Made by a program: the position numbers and the translations under genes. The notes under the pieces were generated by a model. It was not told where the DNA came from. It was given only the letters and a program-made list of their open reading frames with translations, and searched no databases. Of a DNA stretch of 64,000 nucleotides, positions 35,869 to 46,020 are shown one piece after another (the first letter of the stretch is position 1; each line of letters opens with the position of its first letter). Source of the stretch: Channallabes apus (Eukaryota; Chordata; Actinopteri; Siluriformes; Clariidae); contig CM060113.1 in NCBI GenBank assembly GCA_030522415.1, positions 2,628,967 through 2,692,966 on the forward strand. Reading direction: 5' to 3'.

Positions 35869-35882
35869 GTTGCCATGGTAAT
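35869..35882. promoter_or_regulatory. X-box (RFX-type) motif
   Basis: GTTGCCATGGTAAT matches the palindromic X-box GTTNCCATGGNAAC at 13 of 14 positions or better. RFX factors bind such sites, many near ciliary genes. No promoter or gene is visible nearby, so function is unproven. Confidence 0.35.
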
Positions 35883-35948
35883 TAACCTCTGACCTGAAAT
35901 CAAAGTCGCATGGTCACGTTTCTTGTGGTGGCCACAACTGTTATCATT

Positions 35949-35988
<40 letters not shown>

Positions 35989-36101
35989 TGTGTGGGTGGC
36001 GGCCTGTCTAGCTGTGATTAGACAGATGTAACCAATATTTATGAAGTAAAGCCCATTGTATGATAAATACACACACCACTTTTATTACAAAAAATATGTT
36101 A

Positions 36102-36115
36102 TTATTATTATTATT

Positions 36116-36147
<32 letters not shown>
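36102..36147. repeat. (TTA)n(TAA)n self-complementary repeat
   Basis: A TTA run changes directly into a TAA run, giving a perfect inverted repeat of about 20 bp per arm with no loop. Confidence 0.95.
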
Positions 36148-36149
<2 letters not shown>

Positions 36150-36681
36150 CAGTGAATGAAAAAAGTTAACTTACAGTTACCAGTTACTATTAAGTTACTA
36201 CTATTACTATTATAACTATAGTCATAGTTACTATTAAGTTAAAAGTTATCAGTAGGGCTGTTTAATATGATAATAGGATAAAAAAATAGTAATAAACAGA
36301 TTGATTTACTTAGTATTATGAAAATTGACTTGATGGATTTTTGTATTTTTAAAGGTAAAAAACTGAACGTAATGGATTTAGTGAAATTTGATGCAAACAT
36401 TTGTTCTTTACCCAACACTGGAAATGGTAATTTCATTTATTATAGGATAATTAATTCATAACGTTAACTTTTTGTACTTTTATTCTAATAAAACTTGTTT
36501 AGAATATTTATTTAAAATATGTTTTAATTAAATTACAATGTTCATATTGCCAAACATTACATATAGTATCATGGGATGTTTTTTTTTTTACATTAATGTT
36601 TTTTTAGATAAATTATTATTATTATAATTTTTTTTACATAGATTTTTAACCAAACATTTATACTGTATACACTGTACTGTA

Positions 36682-38301
36682 CAGTGGTGTGAAAAACTAT
36701 TTGCCCCCCTCCTGATTTCTTATTCTTTTGCATGTTTGTCACACAAAATGTTTCTGATCATCAAACACATTTAACTATTAGTCAAAGATAACACAAGTAA
36801 ACACAAAATACAGTTTTTAAATGAGGGGTTTTATTATTTAGGGAGAAAAAAAATCCAAACCTACATGGCCCTGCGTGAAAAAGTAATTGCCCCCTGAACC
36901 TAATAACTGCTTGGGCCACCCTTAGCAGCAATAACTGCAATCAAGCGTTTGCGATAACTTGCAACGAGTCTTTTACAGCGCTCTGGAGGAATTTTGGCCC
37001 ACTCATCTTTGCAGAATTGTTGTAATTCAGCTTTATTTGAGGGTTTTCTAGCATCAACCGCCTTTTTAAGGTCATGCCAAAATATTTCAATAGGATTCAG
37101 GTCAGGACTTTGACTAGGCCACTCCAAAGTCTTCATTTTGTTTTTCTTCAGCCATTCAGAGGTGGATTTGCTGGTGTGTTTTGGGTCATTGTCCTGCTGC
37201 AGCACCCAAGATCGCTTCAGCTTGAGTTGACGAACAGATGGCCGGACATTCTCCTTCAGGATTTTTTGGTAGACAGTAGAATTCATGGTTCCATCTATCA
37301 CAGCAAGCCTTCCAGGTCCTGAAGCAGCAAAACAACCCCAGACCATCACACTACCACCACCATATTTTACTGTTGGTATGATGTTCTTTTTCTGAAATGC
37401 TGTGTTACTTTTACGCCAGATGTAACGGGACACGCACCTTCCAAAAAGTTCAACTTTTGTCTCGTCGGTCCACAAGGTATTTTCCCAAAAGTCTTGGCAA
37501 TCATTGAGATGTTTTTTAGCAAAATTGAGACGAGCCTTAATGTTCTTTTTGCTTAAAAGTGGTTTGCGCCTTGGAAATCTACCATGCAGGCCGTTTTTGC
37601 CCAGTCTCTTTCTTATGGTGGAGTCGTGAACACTGACCTTAATTGAGGCAAGTGAGGCCTGCAGTTCTTTAGATGTTGTCCTGGGGTCTTTTGTGGCCTC
37701 TTGGATGAGTTGTCTCTGCGCTCTTGGGGTAATTTTGGTCGGCCGGCCACTCCTGGGAAGGTTCACCACTGTTCCATGTTTTTGCCATTTGTGGATAATG
37801 GCTCTCACTGTGGTTCGCTGGAGTCCCAAAGCTTTAGAAATGGCTTTATAACCTTTACCAGACTGATAGATCTCAATTACTTTTGTTCTCATTTGTTCCT
37901 GAATTTCTTTGGATCTTGGCATGATGTCTAGCTGTTGAGGTGCTTTTGGTCTACTTCTCTGTGTCAGGTAGCTCCTATTTAAGTGATTTCTTGATTGAAA
38001 CAGGTGTGGCAGTAATCAGGCCTGGGGGTGACTACAGAAATTGAACTCAGGTGTGATAAACCACAGTTAAGTTATTTTTTAACACGGGGGGCAATCACTT
38101 TTTCACACAGGGCCATGTAGATTTGGAGTTTTTTTTCTCCCTTAATAACGTAAACCTTCATTTAAAAACTGCATTTTGTGTTCAATTATGTTATCTTTGA
38201 CTAATAGTTAACGGTTTTTGATGAGCAGAAACATTTAAGTGTGACAAACATGCAAAAGAATAAGAAATCAGGAAGGGGGCAAATAGTTTTTCACACCACT
38301 G
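36682..38301 (-). mobile_element. complete Tc1-like element, 1620 bp (element A)
   Basis: Bounded by TA on both sides (36680-36681 and 38302-38303) with ends CAGTGGTGTGAAAAACTATT. The terminal repeats are about 210 bp and show IR/DR organisation. The outer repeat 'gtgaaaaactatttgccccc' (36689-36708) recurs as an inner 'gtgaaaaagtaattgccccc' (36875-36894). On the right the mirror pair is at 38087-38106 and 38275-38294. The single gene is an intact 340-codon transposase. Its sister copy is element B at 42535. With intact ends and gene it is a candidate for an active or recently active copy. Confidence 0.96.
36900..37922 (-). CDS. Tc1-like DD34E transposase (element A)
   Basis: Transposase of 340 residues that would cut and paste its own element at TA dinucleotides in the nucleus. 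The N-terminus (residues 1-115) holds a paired-like, bipartite helix-turn-helix DNA-binding region (YKAISKALGLQRTTVRAIIHKW, residues about 25-46) with a GRP-type motif SGRPTK at 58-63. The catalytic triad is D153 (LWTDETKVELFG), D244 (QQDNDPKHT) and E279 (SPDLNPIE), with 34 residues between the last two, the standard spacing. The glycine-rich box YGGGSVMVWGCFAASGPG spans 187-204. The length equals that of typical Tc1 transposases. It differs from the element B protein at 8 positions (11, 41, 74, 99, 280, 281, 290, 338). I280-F281 directly follow the catalytic glutamate, where B has M-L, the more usual pair, so A may be the weaker enzyme. No stops or frameshifts. Confidence 0.96.
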   Translation of the reverse strand: MPRSKEIQEQMRTKVIEIYQSGKGYKAISKALGLQRTTVRAIIHKWQKHGTVVNLPRSGRPTKITPRAQRQLIQEATKDPRTTSKELQASLASIKVSVHDSTIRKRLGKNGLHGRFPRRKPLLSKKNIKARLNFAKKHLNDCQDFWENTLWTDETKVELFGRCVSRYIWRKSNTAFQKKNIIPTVKYGGGSVMVWGCFAASGPGRLAVIDGTMNSTVYQKILKENVRPSVRQLKLKRSWVLQQDNDPKHTSKSTSEWLKKNKMKTLEWPSQSPDLNPIEIFWHDLKKAVDARKPSNKAELQQFCKDEWAKIPPERCKRLVASYRKRLIAVIAAKGGPSSY

Positions 38302-38303
38302 TA

Positions 38304-38631
38304 TATATTCTCTCTGCATCCTTGCAGTGTATTATTGCGCTTCCTCTCGCAATCGTGGTACAGGATGCTAAACTACTTTATATTAACAAGCTTGTTTTCG
38401 CATGTGAAGGCCATGTGAGTGAAGATCATCCTGAGCGCAGGATCGAACACAATAAATGAAATATATAGATAAATTCATTGATTTTGTTTTACCGGTTAAT
38501 ATCCTGAGCCTGGCTGATGACAGGCACTAACACTTTATCCTTTATGTCATGAGTGGAAGTGGAAATGTTAGAGTCAGCAAAGATTTACTGTTCAATTACA
38601 GTCGCCGAGCAAAACCTCAGCTGCACAGGAG

Positions 38632-38677
<46 letters not shown>

Positions 38678-38786
38678 TGAGAGTGTGAGAGAGAGATCTT
38701 GCTGGATTCACACGATGCTGAGAACATTCACAAATACATCACAGAGAACAGGAAGTGAACAATCTCTCTCCTCTCTCTCTGTGCAA
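38304..38786. other. unassigned DNA with (GT)n
   Basis: A GT run at 38637-38671 followed by GA-rich DNA. No gene. Confidence 0.5.
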
Positions 38787-38787
38787 A

Positions 38788-39257
38788 TACCAATCAAAAG
38801 TTTGGACACCCCTTCTAACTTCATCGTCTTTCTTTCTACTCTGTAAAGCAATAACGAATGTGTCCAAAATCCACAATAATCTCCTTTGAACAGTTGATAT
38901 TGAGATGTTTATCTGCTACTTCTGCTCTGTGAAGCTTCATAACGGCTCTAATCTGAGCTGCTGGTGGTTAATTGGTGATTTCTGAGGCTGGTGACTCTAA
39001 ATGAACGTCTCCTCTGCAGCAGAGCTCAGTTTTGGTCTTGATCTCCTGTGAAGGTCTTCATGAGGGACAGTTTCATCATCATGACGCTTTGATGGGTTTT
39101 AACCCAGTTGTTACTGATATGTTGCTGTTGTTGTTGCATAATTACCTAATACCTGTGAATACATGTGAAACCTTCAGCGTTGTTCAAGAGTATTAAAAAT
39201 AAACCACAAAACTAAACACACTGAATTAGAAGGTGTGTCTGAACTTTTGACTGGTAT
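38788..39257 (-). mobile_element. decayed Tc1-like transposon, both ends present (family 5)
   Basis: The left end 'ataccaatcaaaagtttggacaccccttctaa' and the right end 'ttagaaggtgtgtctgaacttttgactggtat' are inverted copies. Between them reverse-strand text such as 'atctgagctgctggtggttaattggtgatttctgaggctggtgactc' matches the DNA-binding-domain part of a common fish Tc1 family. The catalytic domain is deleted; about 470 bp remain. Confidence 0.85.
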
Positions 39258-41029
39258 CTGTACAGCGCTGTGCAAAAGTCTTGACCCTCCAAATAAATAA
39301 TGAATATTAAGTTAAAGAAACAAAGTGTGTAAAGATACAACTTCTAAACTGTTTGATTATGTAACGACCTCAGCAGCGACCTCATTTCCCCTCTCGTCTG
39401 TTCCAACCCCTCAGCATTCAGCAGTAAACTAATCACCTCCTGATCATCTGTCAACACCTGCACCTGTTTCTCACTGGGTCAGGACTTAAGTTAGATGTTG
39501 TTTTATGCTTGAATGATTCATAGATCAATGTGTGGATTAACAAACACAAACACATTCGTCTAAAACTGCTCAGGTTCAGGGACGATACGGAAAATAACGA
39601 GAGAAAAAACCTTGGAGAACTTGAGTAAGTCTGGAGAACTAATCAACATCATGAAGCAGGACTTAGTGCTCACATCCGTACTGTAGCGTTTCATTCTTGT
39701 TAAAACAGAGGAATCGGTTAGTAATTACATGGTGTATTCATTAAAATAACGACGGCTTGTTGTTTATTTGTTTGTCGTTATATTTAATGGTATAGCAGCT
39801 ATAAACATCCTGCGTTTCCAGACCAGATTCCTATTTATTCTTTCTTGCATTTGGGGAAAAAAAACCACAGCAAACTTTCCGTCCTGAAGATTTACACCTT
39901 CATGCGCTGTCTCTTTACAGAAGTCTTCTATATATCGATACACACTGAACATGACGAACCTTACGGCTTTATAAATGGTCCCTGATTAAACTGAAGGGAA
40001 ATACAATCAGGCAATATTTATGTTAATGTATTCATATGTACGTTTATGCTGAAATTTACATTTTCTCTTTCACTCGCCCGACATGATGCACGGTTGGGTC
40101 GATGTCCGTGGCGATGAAATACGTCCGTCCTGCTGTAAAACCCGCGGCGCTAACCTTCCCTCGTTTCCTGAGTAAACTAACAGAAAATAATTCTGAAATA
40201 ACTTATTTCCAACGGCTCTGTAAGTGCAATATAACAATCAATTTCATATCCCGGAAAGCATCGCTGCTTCAATCAGCTGCACTGCTGACTTTCTCAAATA
40301 TGAGGCAGCCGAAGAAAAAAAAAAAGTTAATGGAGAAAGAAAACGTTTCGAGAGAGAGCAGAGAGATGAAGTACGTGACGACTTTATTCTTCAGTGGGAT
40401 TTCTTTAGAAATATTTGCATCGCAATGACGTTTAAAATGCGAGCCAGAGAATATAAAATAAACAACTGGGTTTGCTTCAAGCAGGAACATTCTCGATTGA
40501 ATTTATTTACAATAAATCTTAAGACTGAGTCGAGTCATTTGAACATGTTCAGTTGTTGAAAAGAAATCTTTTGCATAAGAATCGCTGTTGCATGCAGGGA
40601 AAGAAAGTCCTCAGCTCGGACTAAATGAGCTTGAACAGGATTCCCTGAACTCACTGGCTCAACTAATCTCCTGAATGAGAGAGGAGCAAATCTGGGTCAT
40701 TACGCAAACCGATCCACTGATTCAAGCGCTAACCTGATTAGCGAGAGAGGAGTGAACATGGGTATCTCCGTCAGCGCCAGTGAGCTGCGCCGCCATATTG
40801 GACAGTGAAGCCATGGCTAATAAAAATCAGAAGGATCAGAGGATACAAACCTCTGGCAGTGTAACAGGGGGTACAGGTGAGGTGAAAAGCATTACACTTC
40901 AGGGGTGAGTAAAAACGGTTATACATTTTTGGACTTTGGTAGATAGCGGTCTCAAGCAAATTTGTACTGTGGGAATTTTTTATGTCTCAGATTCCTAGAT
41001 GAAAAGATATTTCCGGAAACATGGGTAGA
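39258..41029. other. unassigned DNA
   Basis: No supported gene. A short 'cagcgctgtgcaaaagtctt' at about 39264-39283 resembles a Tc1-type terminus without a body. Open frames at 40102-40428 and 40224-40559 overlap and have no recognisable domain. Confidence 0.4.
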
Positions 41030-41031
41030 TT

Positions 41032-41318
41032 GGGCGGCACCGTGGCGTAGTGGTCAGCACCGTAGCCTCGCACCTCCAGGGTTGAAGTTCTCCCTCTGAT
41101 TGATGGGTTTCCTCCAGGGACTCCGAGTTCCTCCAACAATACAAAAGACATGCAGTTTAGACTAATTGGGACTCCCAATTTGTCCATAATGTGTGACCTG
41201 TGACGGGTTGGCACCCGGTCCTGGGTGAACCCTGTCTCCTGCCCCGAGTCCCCTGGTATACGCTCCAGGTCTCCCAAGACCCAGTACATGATAAACGCTA
41301 TAGAGAATGAGTGAGAGT
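41032..41318 (+). mobile_element. Mermaid-type SINE, diverged copy
   Basis: Begins 'ggcggcaccgtggcgtagtggtcagcaccgtagcctcgcacctcc', with a recognisable A-box region. It continues through 'gggtttcctccagggactccgagttcctcc', 'aaaagacatgcag', 'gggttggcacccggtcctgggtg' and 'ataaacgctatagagaatgagtgag'. The B-box segment is damaged ('gggttgaagttc'). Older than the 25976 and 56204 copies. No clear target duplication. Confidence 0.82.
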
Positions 41319-41766
41319 GAGGTGTAGACTAAGCCCACAGTCTTTTGCATCTCTTTTTATCCCTTTTATTGCTAGCTTTCATGATTAAGATCCTGGTCTT
41401 AAATATCATCGTTAAATAAATAACTCCTCCTCACTCTCAGTGTGATATTATTTGTAGCTGAAAGCAGCTCATCCCAGAGCTTTTCAAAAGAGCATCTGAA
41501 AGAGCAGATACACCATAACATGACAGGGAGCCGAACTGCGCTCAAAAACACATCCTGTGTTTAAGTTCCGCCCTTCCTGCTCTAGGATTGGTTTACCTCT
41601 GAAGATCTAACCAATCAGAGATCAGACTGAATTATTGTAGTCAATCCTTATGCAGAAGGTGGGGCTGGTTGTAAAACGGTTATTTTTCGAGGTTAGTAGG
41701 TCTGTTAATGCTAGACAGAGACCATGATGTCATTATACTCTAAAACACTTCAACAATTTAATGCCA
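41319..41766. other. unassigned DNA left of the nested hAT
   Basis: No gene or named repeat seen. Confidence 0.4.
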
Positions 41767-41879
41767 TTCTAAATCAGTGGTTCCCAAACTGTGGGGTCAC
41801 GGAATAATTTCAAGGGGTCGCTAGAGGGATTAAAAAAGATATTTTTGTGATTATAATACACACTTTTCAGTATTACAAG

Positions 41880-42074
41880 CAGGTCTGGACTGGGACCAAA
41901 AAACGGCCCAGGCATTCAATTCAGAGCAACGGGCGGGGATGCGGGGGGGGGGGGGGGGGTATTGCGTGCGCGTTCAGAGCATGTGACGGAGGGTGGGGGG
42001 GCTGCGCGCCGCCCAAAAATGTGCGTCGGCCCACCAGGCATTGCCCGGTGTGCCCTGTGGTCAGTCCAGGCCTG
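41880..42074. mobile_element. 195-bp hAT MITE with perfect 8-bp target duplication
   Basis: Ends CAGGTCTGGACTGGGAC and GGTCAGTCCAGGCCTG pair as imperfect inverted repeats. ATTACAAG occurs on both flanks (41872-41879 and 42075-42082). The middle holds a run of about 18 G (41943-41959). No coding capacity. Inserted into the left non-coding part of the outer hAT. Confidence 0.93.
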
Positions 42075-42353
42075 ATTACAAGTAAGTGCAATAAATAAAT
42101 ATTTTCTGATTTGTAAAGATATTACTGATTGAGTTTGAGTGTTTAAATTGAGTGTTAAAAAAAATTGCGACTCATCGACATGACATCACTGTGCAGCGAC
42201 TGGCTCACTAGTTATTGCTACAGCGCACAACTGCACGTGAAAACCGCAACTGCCGAGACGGATACATTTGTTATTCGCAAATCTAAAAAATGTTAAGGAA
42301 ATTGTTTTCCTGCGTCACCGGAACCGTGTACATCGACCAAGCAAAAGAGCAAA

Positions 42354-42533
42354 ACCCCGTCAGACCAAAGTAGGAAACGTCGGAAATATGAGGAAGAATT
42401 CATAAAGTGCAGAATCAGTATTCAGTAAGTTGCCGTAGCAACCGAATACACAAGTTGTCCCGTGCAGCAGTAGATGTACTGCTTCTATTTGGATCTACAT
42501 ATTTGTGTGAGCAGTTTTTTTCCGCTGTTACGT
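42354..42533 (+). pseudogene. hAT/ZBED-type transposase remnant, N- and C-terminal pieces fused by deletion
   Basis: The first piece reads KTPSDQSRKRRKYEEEFIKC, the start typical of ZBED-like hAT transposases ('...KRRKYEEEFIKFGF'). A stop follows within six codons. About 50 bp later the frame VDVLLLFGSTYLCEQFFSAVT (42474-42533) is the hAT C-terminal dimerisation motif. The intervening catalytic domain, about 1.5 kb in intact copies, is gone. The Tc1 element begins immediately after the last codon. On its far side (about 55081-55135) YSSRHDVEDDLRVAVY continues the hAT C-terminus. Confidence 0.85.
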
Positions 42534-42913
42534 ACAGTGGTGTGAAAAACTATTTGCCCCCTTCCTGATTTCTTATTCTTTTGCATGTTTGTCACACTTA
42601 AATGTTTCTGCTCATCAAAAACCGTTAACTATTAGTCAAAGATAACATAATTGAACACAAAATGCAGTTTGTAAATGAAGGTTTACGTTATTAAGGGAGA
42701 AAAAAAACTCCAAATCTACATGGTCCTGTGTGAAAAAATGATTGCCCCCCTTGTTAAAAAATAACTTAACTGTGGTTTATCACACCCGAGTTCAATTTCT
42801 GTAGTCACCCCCAGGCCTGATTACTGCCACACCTGTTTCAATCAAGAAATCACTTAAATAGGAGCTACCTGACACAGAGAAGTAGACCAAAAGCACCTCA
42901 AAAGCTAGACATC

Positions 42914-43936
42914 ATGCCAAGATCCAAAGAAATTCAGGAACAACTGAGAACAAAAGTAATTGAGATCTATCAGTCTGGTAAAGGTTATAAAGCCATTTCT
43001 AAAGCTTTGGGACTCCAGCGAACCACAGTGAGAGTCATTATCCACAAATGGCAAAAACATGGAACAGTGGTGAACCTTCCCAGGAGTGGCCGGCCGACCA
43101 AAATTACCCCAAGAGCGCAGAGACAACTCATCCGAGAGGCCACAAAAGACCCCAGGACAACATCTAAAGAACTGCAGGCCTCACTTGCCTCAATTAAGGT
43201 CAGTGTTTACGACTCCACCATAAGAAAGAGACTGGGCAAAAACGGCCTGCATGGCAGATTTCCAAGGCGCAAACCACTTTTAAGCAAAAAGAACATTAAG
43301 GCTCGTCTCAATTTTGCTAAAAAACATCTCAATGATTGCCAAGACTTTTGGGAAAATACCTTGTGGACCGACGAGACAAAAGTTGAACTTTTTGGAAGGT
43401 GCGTGTCCCGTTACATCTGGCGTAAAAGTAACACAGCATTTCAGAAAAAGAACATCATACCAACAGTAAAATATGGTGGTGGTAGTGTGATGGTCTGGGG
43501 TTGTTTTGCTGCTTCAGGACCTGGAAGGCTTGCTGTGATAGATGGAACCATGAATTCTACTGTCTACCAAAAAATCCTGAAGGAGAATGTCCGGCCATCT
43601 GTTCGTCAACTCAAGCTGAAGCGATCTTGGGTGCTGCAGCAGGACAATGACCCAAAACACACCAGCAAATCCACCTCTGAATGGCTGAAGAAAAACAAAA
43701 TGAAGACTTTGGAGTGGCCTAGTCAAAGTCCTGACCTGAATCCTATTGAGATGTTGTGGCATGACCTTAAAAAGGCGGTTCATGCTAGAAAACCCTCAAA
43801 TAAAGCTGAATTACAACAATTCTGCAAAGATGAGTGGGCCAAAATTCCTCCAGAGCGCTGTAAAAGACTCGTTGCAAGTTATCGCAAACGCTTGATTGCA
43901 GTTATTGCTGCTAAGGGTGGCCCAACCAGTTATTAG
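42914..43936 (+). CDS. Tc1-like DD34E transposase (element B)
   Basis: Intact 340-residue transposase, same architecture as the element A protein: helix-turn-helix DNA-binding domain (about residues 1-115), catalytic D153, D244 and E279, glycine-rich box 187-204. M280-L281 follow the catalytic E279, the usual pair in active relatives. It differs from A at 8 residues (97.6% identity). At positions 41 (V), 99 (Y) and 290 (H) it differs from A in charge or bulk. The start is the first ATG after the left terminal repeat and matches A. The gene could still supply transposase in trans to other family members even though its own element is split. Confidence 0.96.
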   Translation: MPRSKEIQEQLRTKVIEIYQSGKGYKAISKALGLQRTTVRVIIHKWQKHGTVVNLPRSGRPTKITPRAQRQLIREATKDPRTTSKELQASLASIKVSVYDSTIRKRLGKNGLHGRFPRRKPLLSKKNIKARLNFAKKHLNDCQDFWENTLWTDETKVELFGRCVSRYIWRKSNTAFQKKNIIPTVKYGGGSVMVWGCFAASGPGRLAVIDGTMNSTVYQKILKENVRPSVRQLKLKRSWVLQQDNDPKHTSKSTSEWLKKNKMKTLEWPSQSPDLNPIEMLWHDLKKAVHARKPSNKAELQQFCKDEWAKIPPERCKRLVASYRKRLIAVIAAKGGPTSY

Positions 43937-44168
43937 GTTCAGGGGGCAATTACTTTTTCACACAGGGCCATGTAGGTTTGGATTTTTTTCTCCCTAAATA
44001 ATAAAACCCCTCATTTAAAAAATGTATTTTGTGTTTACTTGTGTTACAGATGTCGCCATTAAAAACCTGCGTTTCGAGAAAAGGGATCCCGTGACGTGCC
44101 GCGGCTTTGCGCGGCTGCGTGCGGGAAGCTGTGAACATGCCCTTCATTACCTGTAGGGGGCAGTCGTG

Positions 44169-44328
44169 TTTCAGTCTGAAGTATTGTGTGTCTACTGAAG
44201 CCGAAAATGTGTGCAAATTAAACTGCGCATGCGTGTTTGGAGTCGCTGTGTATCAGTCGGTTGGGAATCATCACGGAGGTACAACACGGTGTGGCTGGAG
44301 CTGGAGTTTGTCGTGTTCGAGGTAAGTT
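44169..44328 (+). other. first-exon-like segment with NRF1-type motif and splice donor, copy 1
   Basis: Contains TGCGCATGCG (44224-44233), an NRF1-type palindrome core common in vertebrate CpG promoters. About 90 bp downstream is CGAG|GTAAGT (near 44318-44326), an excellent 5' splice site. The block from 'tttcagtctgaag' to 'catcacggagg' is repeated at 44994-45122, so the promoter/first-exon-like unit is duplicated inside the element. Transcription is inferred, not shown. Confidence 0.5.
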
Positions 44329-44993
44329 TGGCTTTCTTTTTTGGATGTGATTCTCGCTTTCATGACTCCCAATTAATGTTCATCTTAATCTCAGGACGTA
44401 CAATTAGCAATTTCAGTTTTTAATAGTGTGGAGATTCACAAAACACCGTTTTCGTGTAAAAACCTGAACCTACGGAGCCCCCATGGGTCCTGTGGTAAAT
44501 AAATAAATAAATAAAATAATAACGAACCGAGCGCGCGGATTAATACACCGAGATGTGTTTCTTACCCCCACCCCGAGTGAAAACGGCGTGTTCAGAGACA
44601 AAGCCTCGCCAGTTAGATGCCATTTCTGAACAAACTGAGTCGTGTGTGTTAAAGCATTAAATGGTAAAAGAGCACTAGCAATAAACGTTTTTTTTTCTGA
44701 AGCCGAACTTTATTAATGAGTTACGAGTAAAGAACCTGTACATATGTTCATACAGTATTGACAGCAGCTCTAATTTACTGCGGTAAAGCCAGCCGCGGTT
44801 CAGAAAAACACGGTCAAGCCAGCCGCGATTGATTTTAGTGCGCGCGCATATTACAGCGATTACGGTAGTTTCATGAACAACACAGAGAGAATGCCCCATA
44901 TCTGAAAAATGCTGCAGTAAAATAGTTTCATATGTGGTGTGTATATAGTATGGGACGTCCTGAATAAGAACTGATCATTGTTTTTTTTTCTGT

Positions 44994-45142
44994 TTCAGTC
45001 TGAAGTATTGTGTGTCTACTGAAGCCGAAAATGTGTGCACATTAAACTGCGCATGCGTGTTTGGAGTCGCTGTGTGTGCCCGCGCTGTGTACAGTATCAG
45101 TCGGTTGGGGATCATCACGGAGGATCTCTTTGATGATTGCCT
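44994..45142 (+). other. first-exon-like segment, copy 2
   Basis: Repeats 44169-44282 with few changes plus an insertion 'tgtgcccgcgctgtgtacag'. TGCGCATGCG is at 45048-45057. After 'cacggagg' it diverges into 'atctctttgatgattgcctg' and a possible donor GTAAAG (about 45143). Confidence 0.5.
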
Positions 45143-45548
45143 GGTAAAGCATTGTTTTCTTATTAATTATACAATTTATTAATACCTTGAATATAGTGTT
45201 TGTTGTATTGGACAGAAGCATATAAATGCAAATGAATATATAAATATGAGTAATTATTGAACGAATTTTCATGTTTGGACTAACCCTTTAAATACAAACT
45301 CAGCATTCATCATAGGATTTCCTGACACTGTAAAGCCATCTCATGCCATGTTTTACTGATGCAAGATTAGTGCTAAAGCAATTTAACCCAAGTTTAACAA
45401 TATGAAGTATATGAAGTGATGGTCATTTTTTTATTATCATTTATTTTTATTATTATTTTTTTCTCAATGAAGTCAGCACAGGTTAAAGCAATTCAGATTT
45501 TTTTTGCTTCTCAAAATAAATGATTTATTTTCTTGTACATTTTATGCA

Positions 45549-45650
45549 GGGGGACAGACGAAGTGACACCTTCTTAAAATCCTTGTCCGTGCTGTTGAAG
45601 GGGAAGAACCGGTTGGTGTATCCATAATCCTTGAAGGAGAGGCTATTGTG
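45549..45650 (+). pseudogene. coding-like exon remnant with splice acceptor
   Basis: Pyrimidine-rich DNA ends in 'tgcag' (45545-45549). One frame from 45579 to 45650 reads ILVRAVEGEEPVGVSIILEG and continues for four more codons before a GT repeat. The composition (charged loop then hydrophobic strand) looks like real protein. An in-frame TGA lies upstream at about 45564-45566. It vaguely recalls the C-terminal domain of SAM-domain-like genes found in teleost mobile elements; that is a low-confidence recollection. Confidence 0.35.
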
Positions 45651-45726
45651 TGTGTGTGTATGTATATATATGGAAATATAATTAATATTTTCGTGTTTAA
45701 TTACAAAAAAAAAAACATTTTAATGG

Positions 45727-46020
45727 TTAGTGATTGTTGCAGACATTTACACTATTTTTGAGAACTATTAAGTTCTCCTTCAACGTGTCATAGCCGATAA
45801 CTGCCCCTTTGAAGCCTTTGAATGGTGTTAAAAATACTTGCAAAACAAGTATTGCAGCCATACATTGGAGGGAACTTCTGAGGTGGTCAGTGATTGATGG
45901 CACGGTCGGTCGGAGGGGGTTGTGATCACACCTATAGATCTTTTGTTCTAGGCTATCGGTCAAATATCTCTCCACTTGGAAGCAAAAACATGCAAGGGAT
46001 TTCAGCATCTCGACGCACAT
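45727..46020 (-). other. open frame of 97 codons, unknown
   Basis: A minus-strand frame with varied composition (MCVEMLKSLACFCFQVERYL...), not a repeat artefact. It could be an exon piece of the element's lost gene or chance. No domain recognised. Confidence 0.2.

Larger units (their letters stand above)
33206..36679. other. unassigned DNA with several SSRs
   Basis: No supported gene. Holds a C run (33693-33713), (GAA)n at 35028-35058, (GT)n at 35526-35550 and 35954-35985, and (TTA)n(TAA)n at 36102-36147. The open frames at 33723-33914 and 34323-34511 have no domain I recognise. 34720-34980 and 35120-35330 look non-repetitive. Confidence 0.4.

Noticed and set aside
37074..37322. Antisense frames within the Tc1 genes (also 37701-37931, 42905-43126, 43514-43783)
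   Set aside because: Shadow frames on the opposite strand of the transposases.
42534..44060. Treating element B as a complete Tc1 ending near 44060
   Set aside because: The right terminal repeat is cut at 44046; the missing 108 bp are found at 54959-55066.
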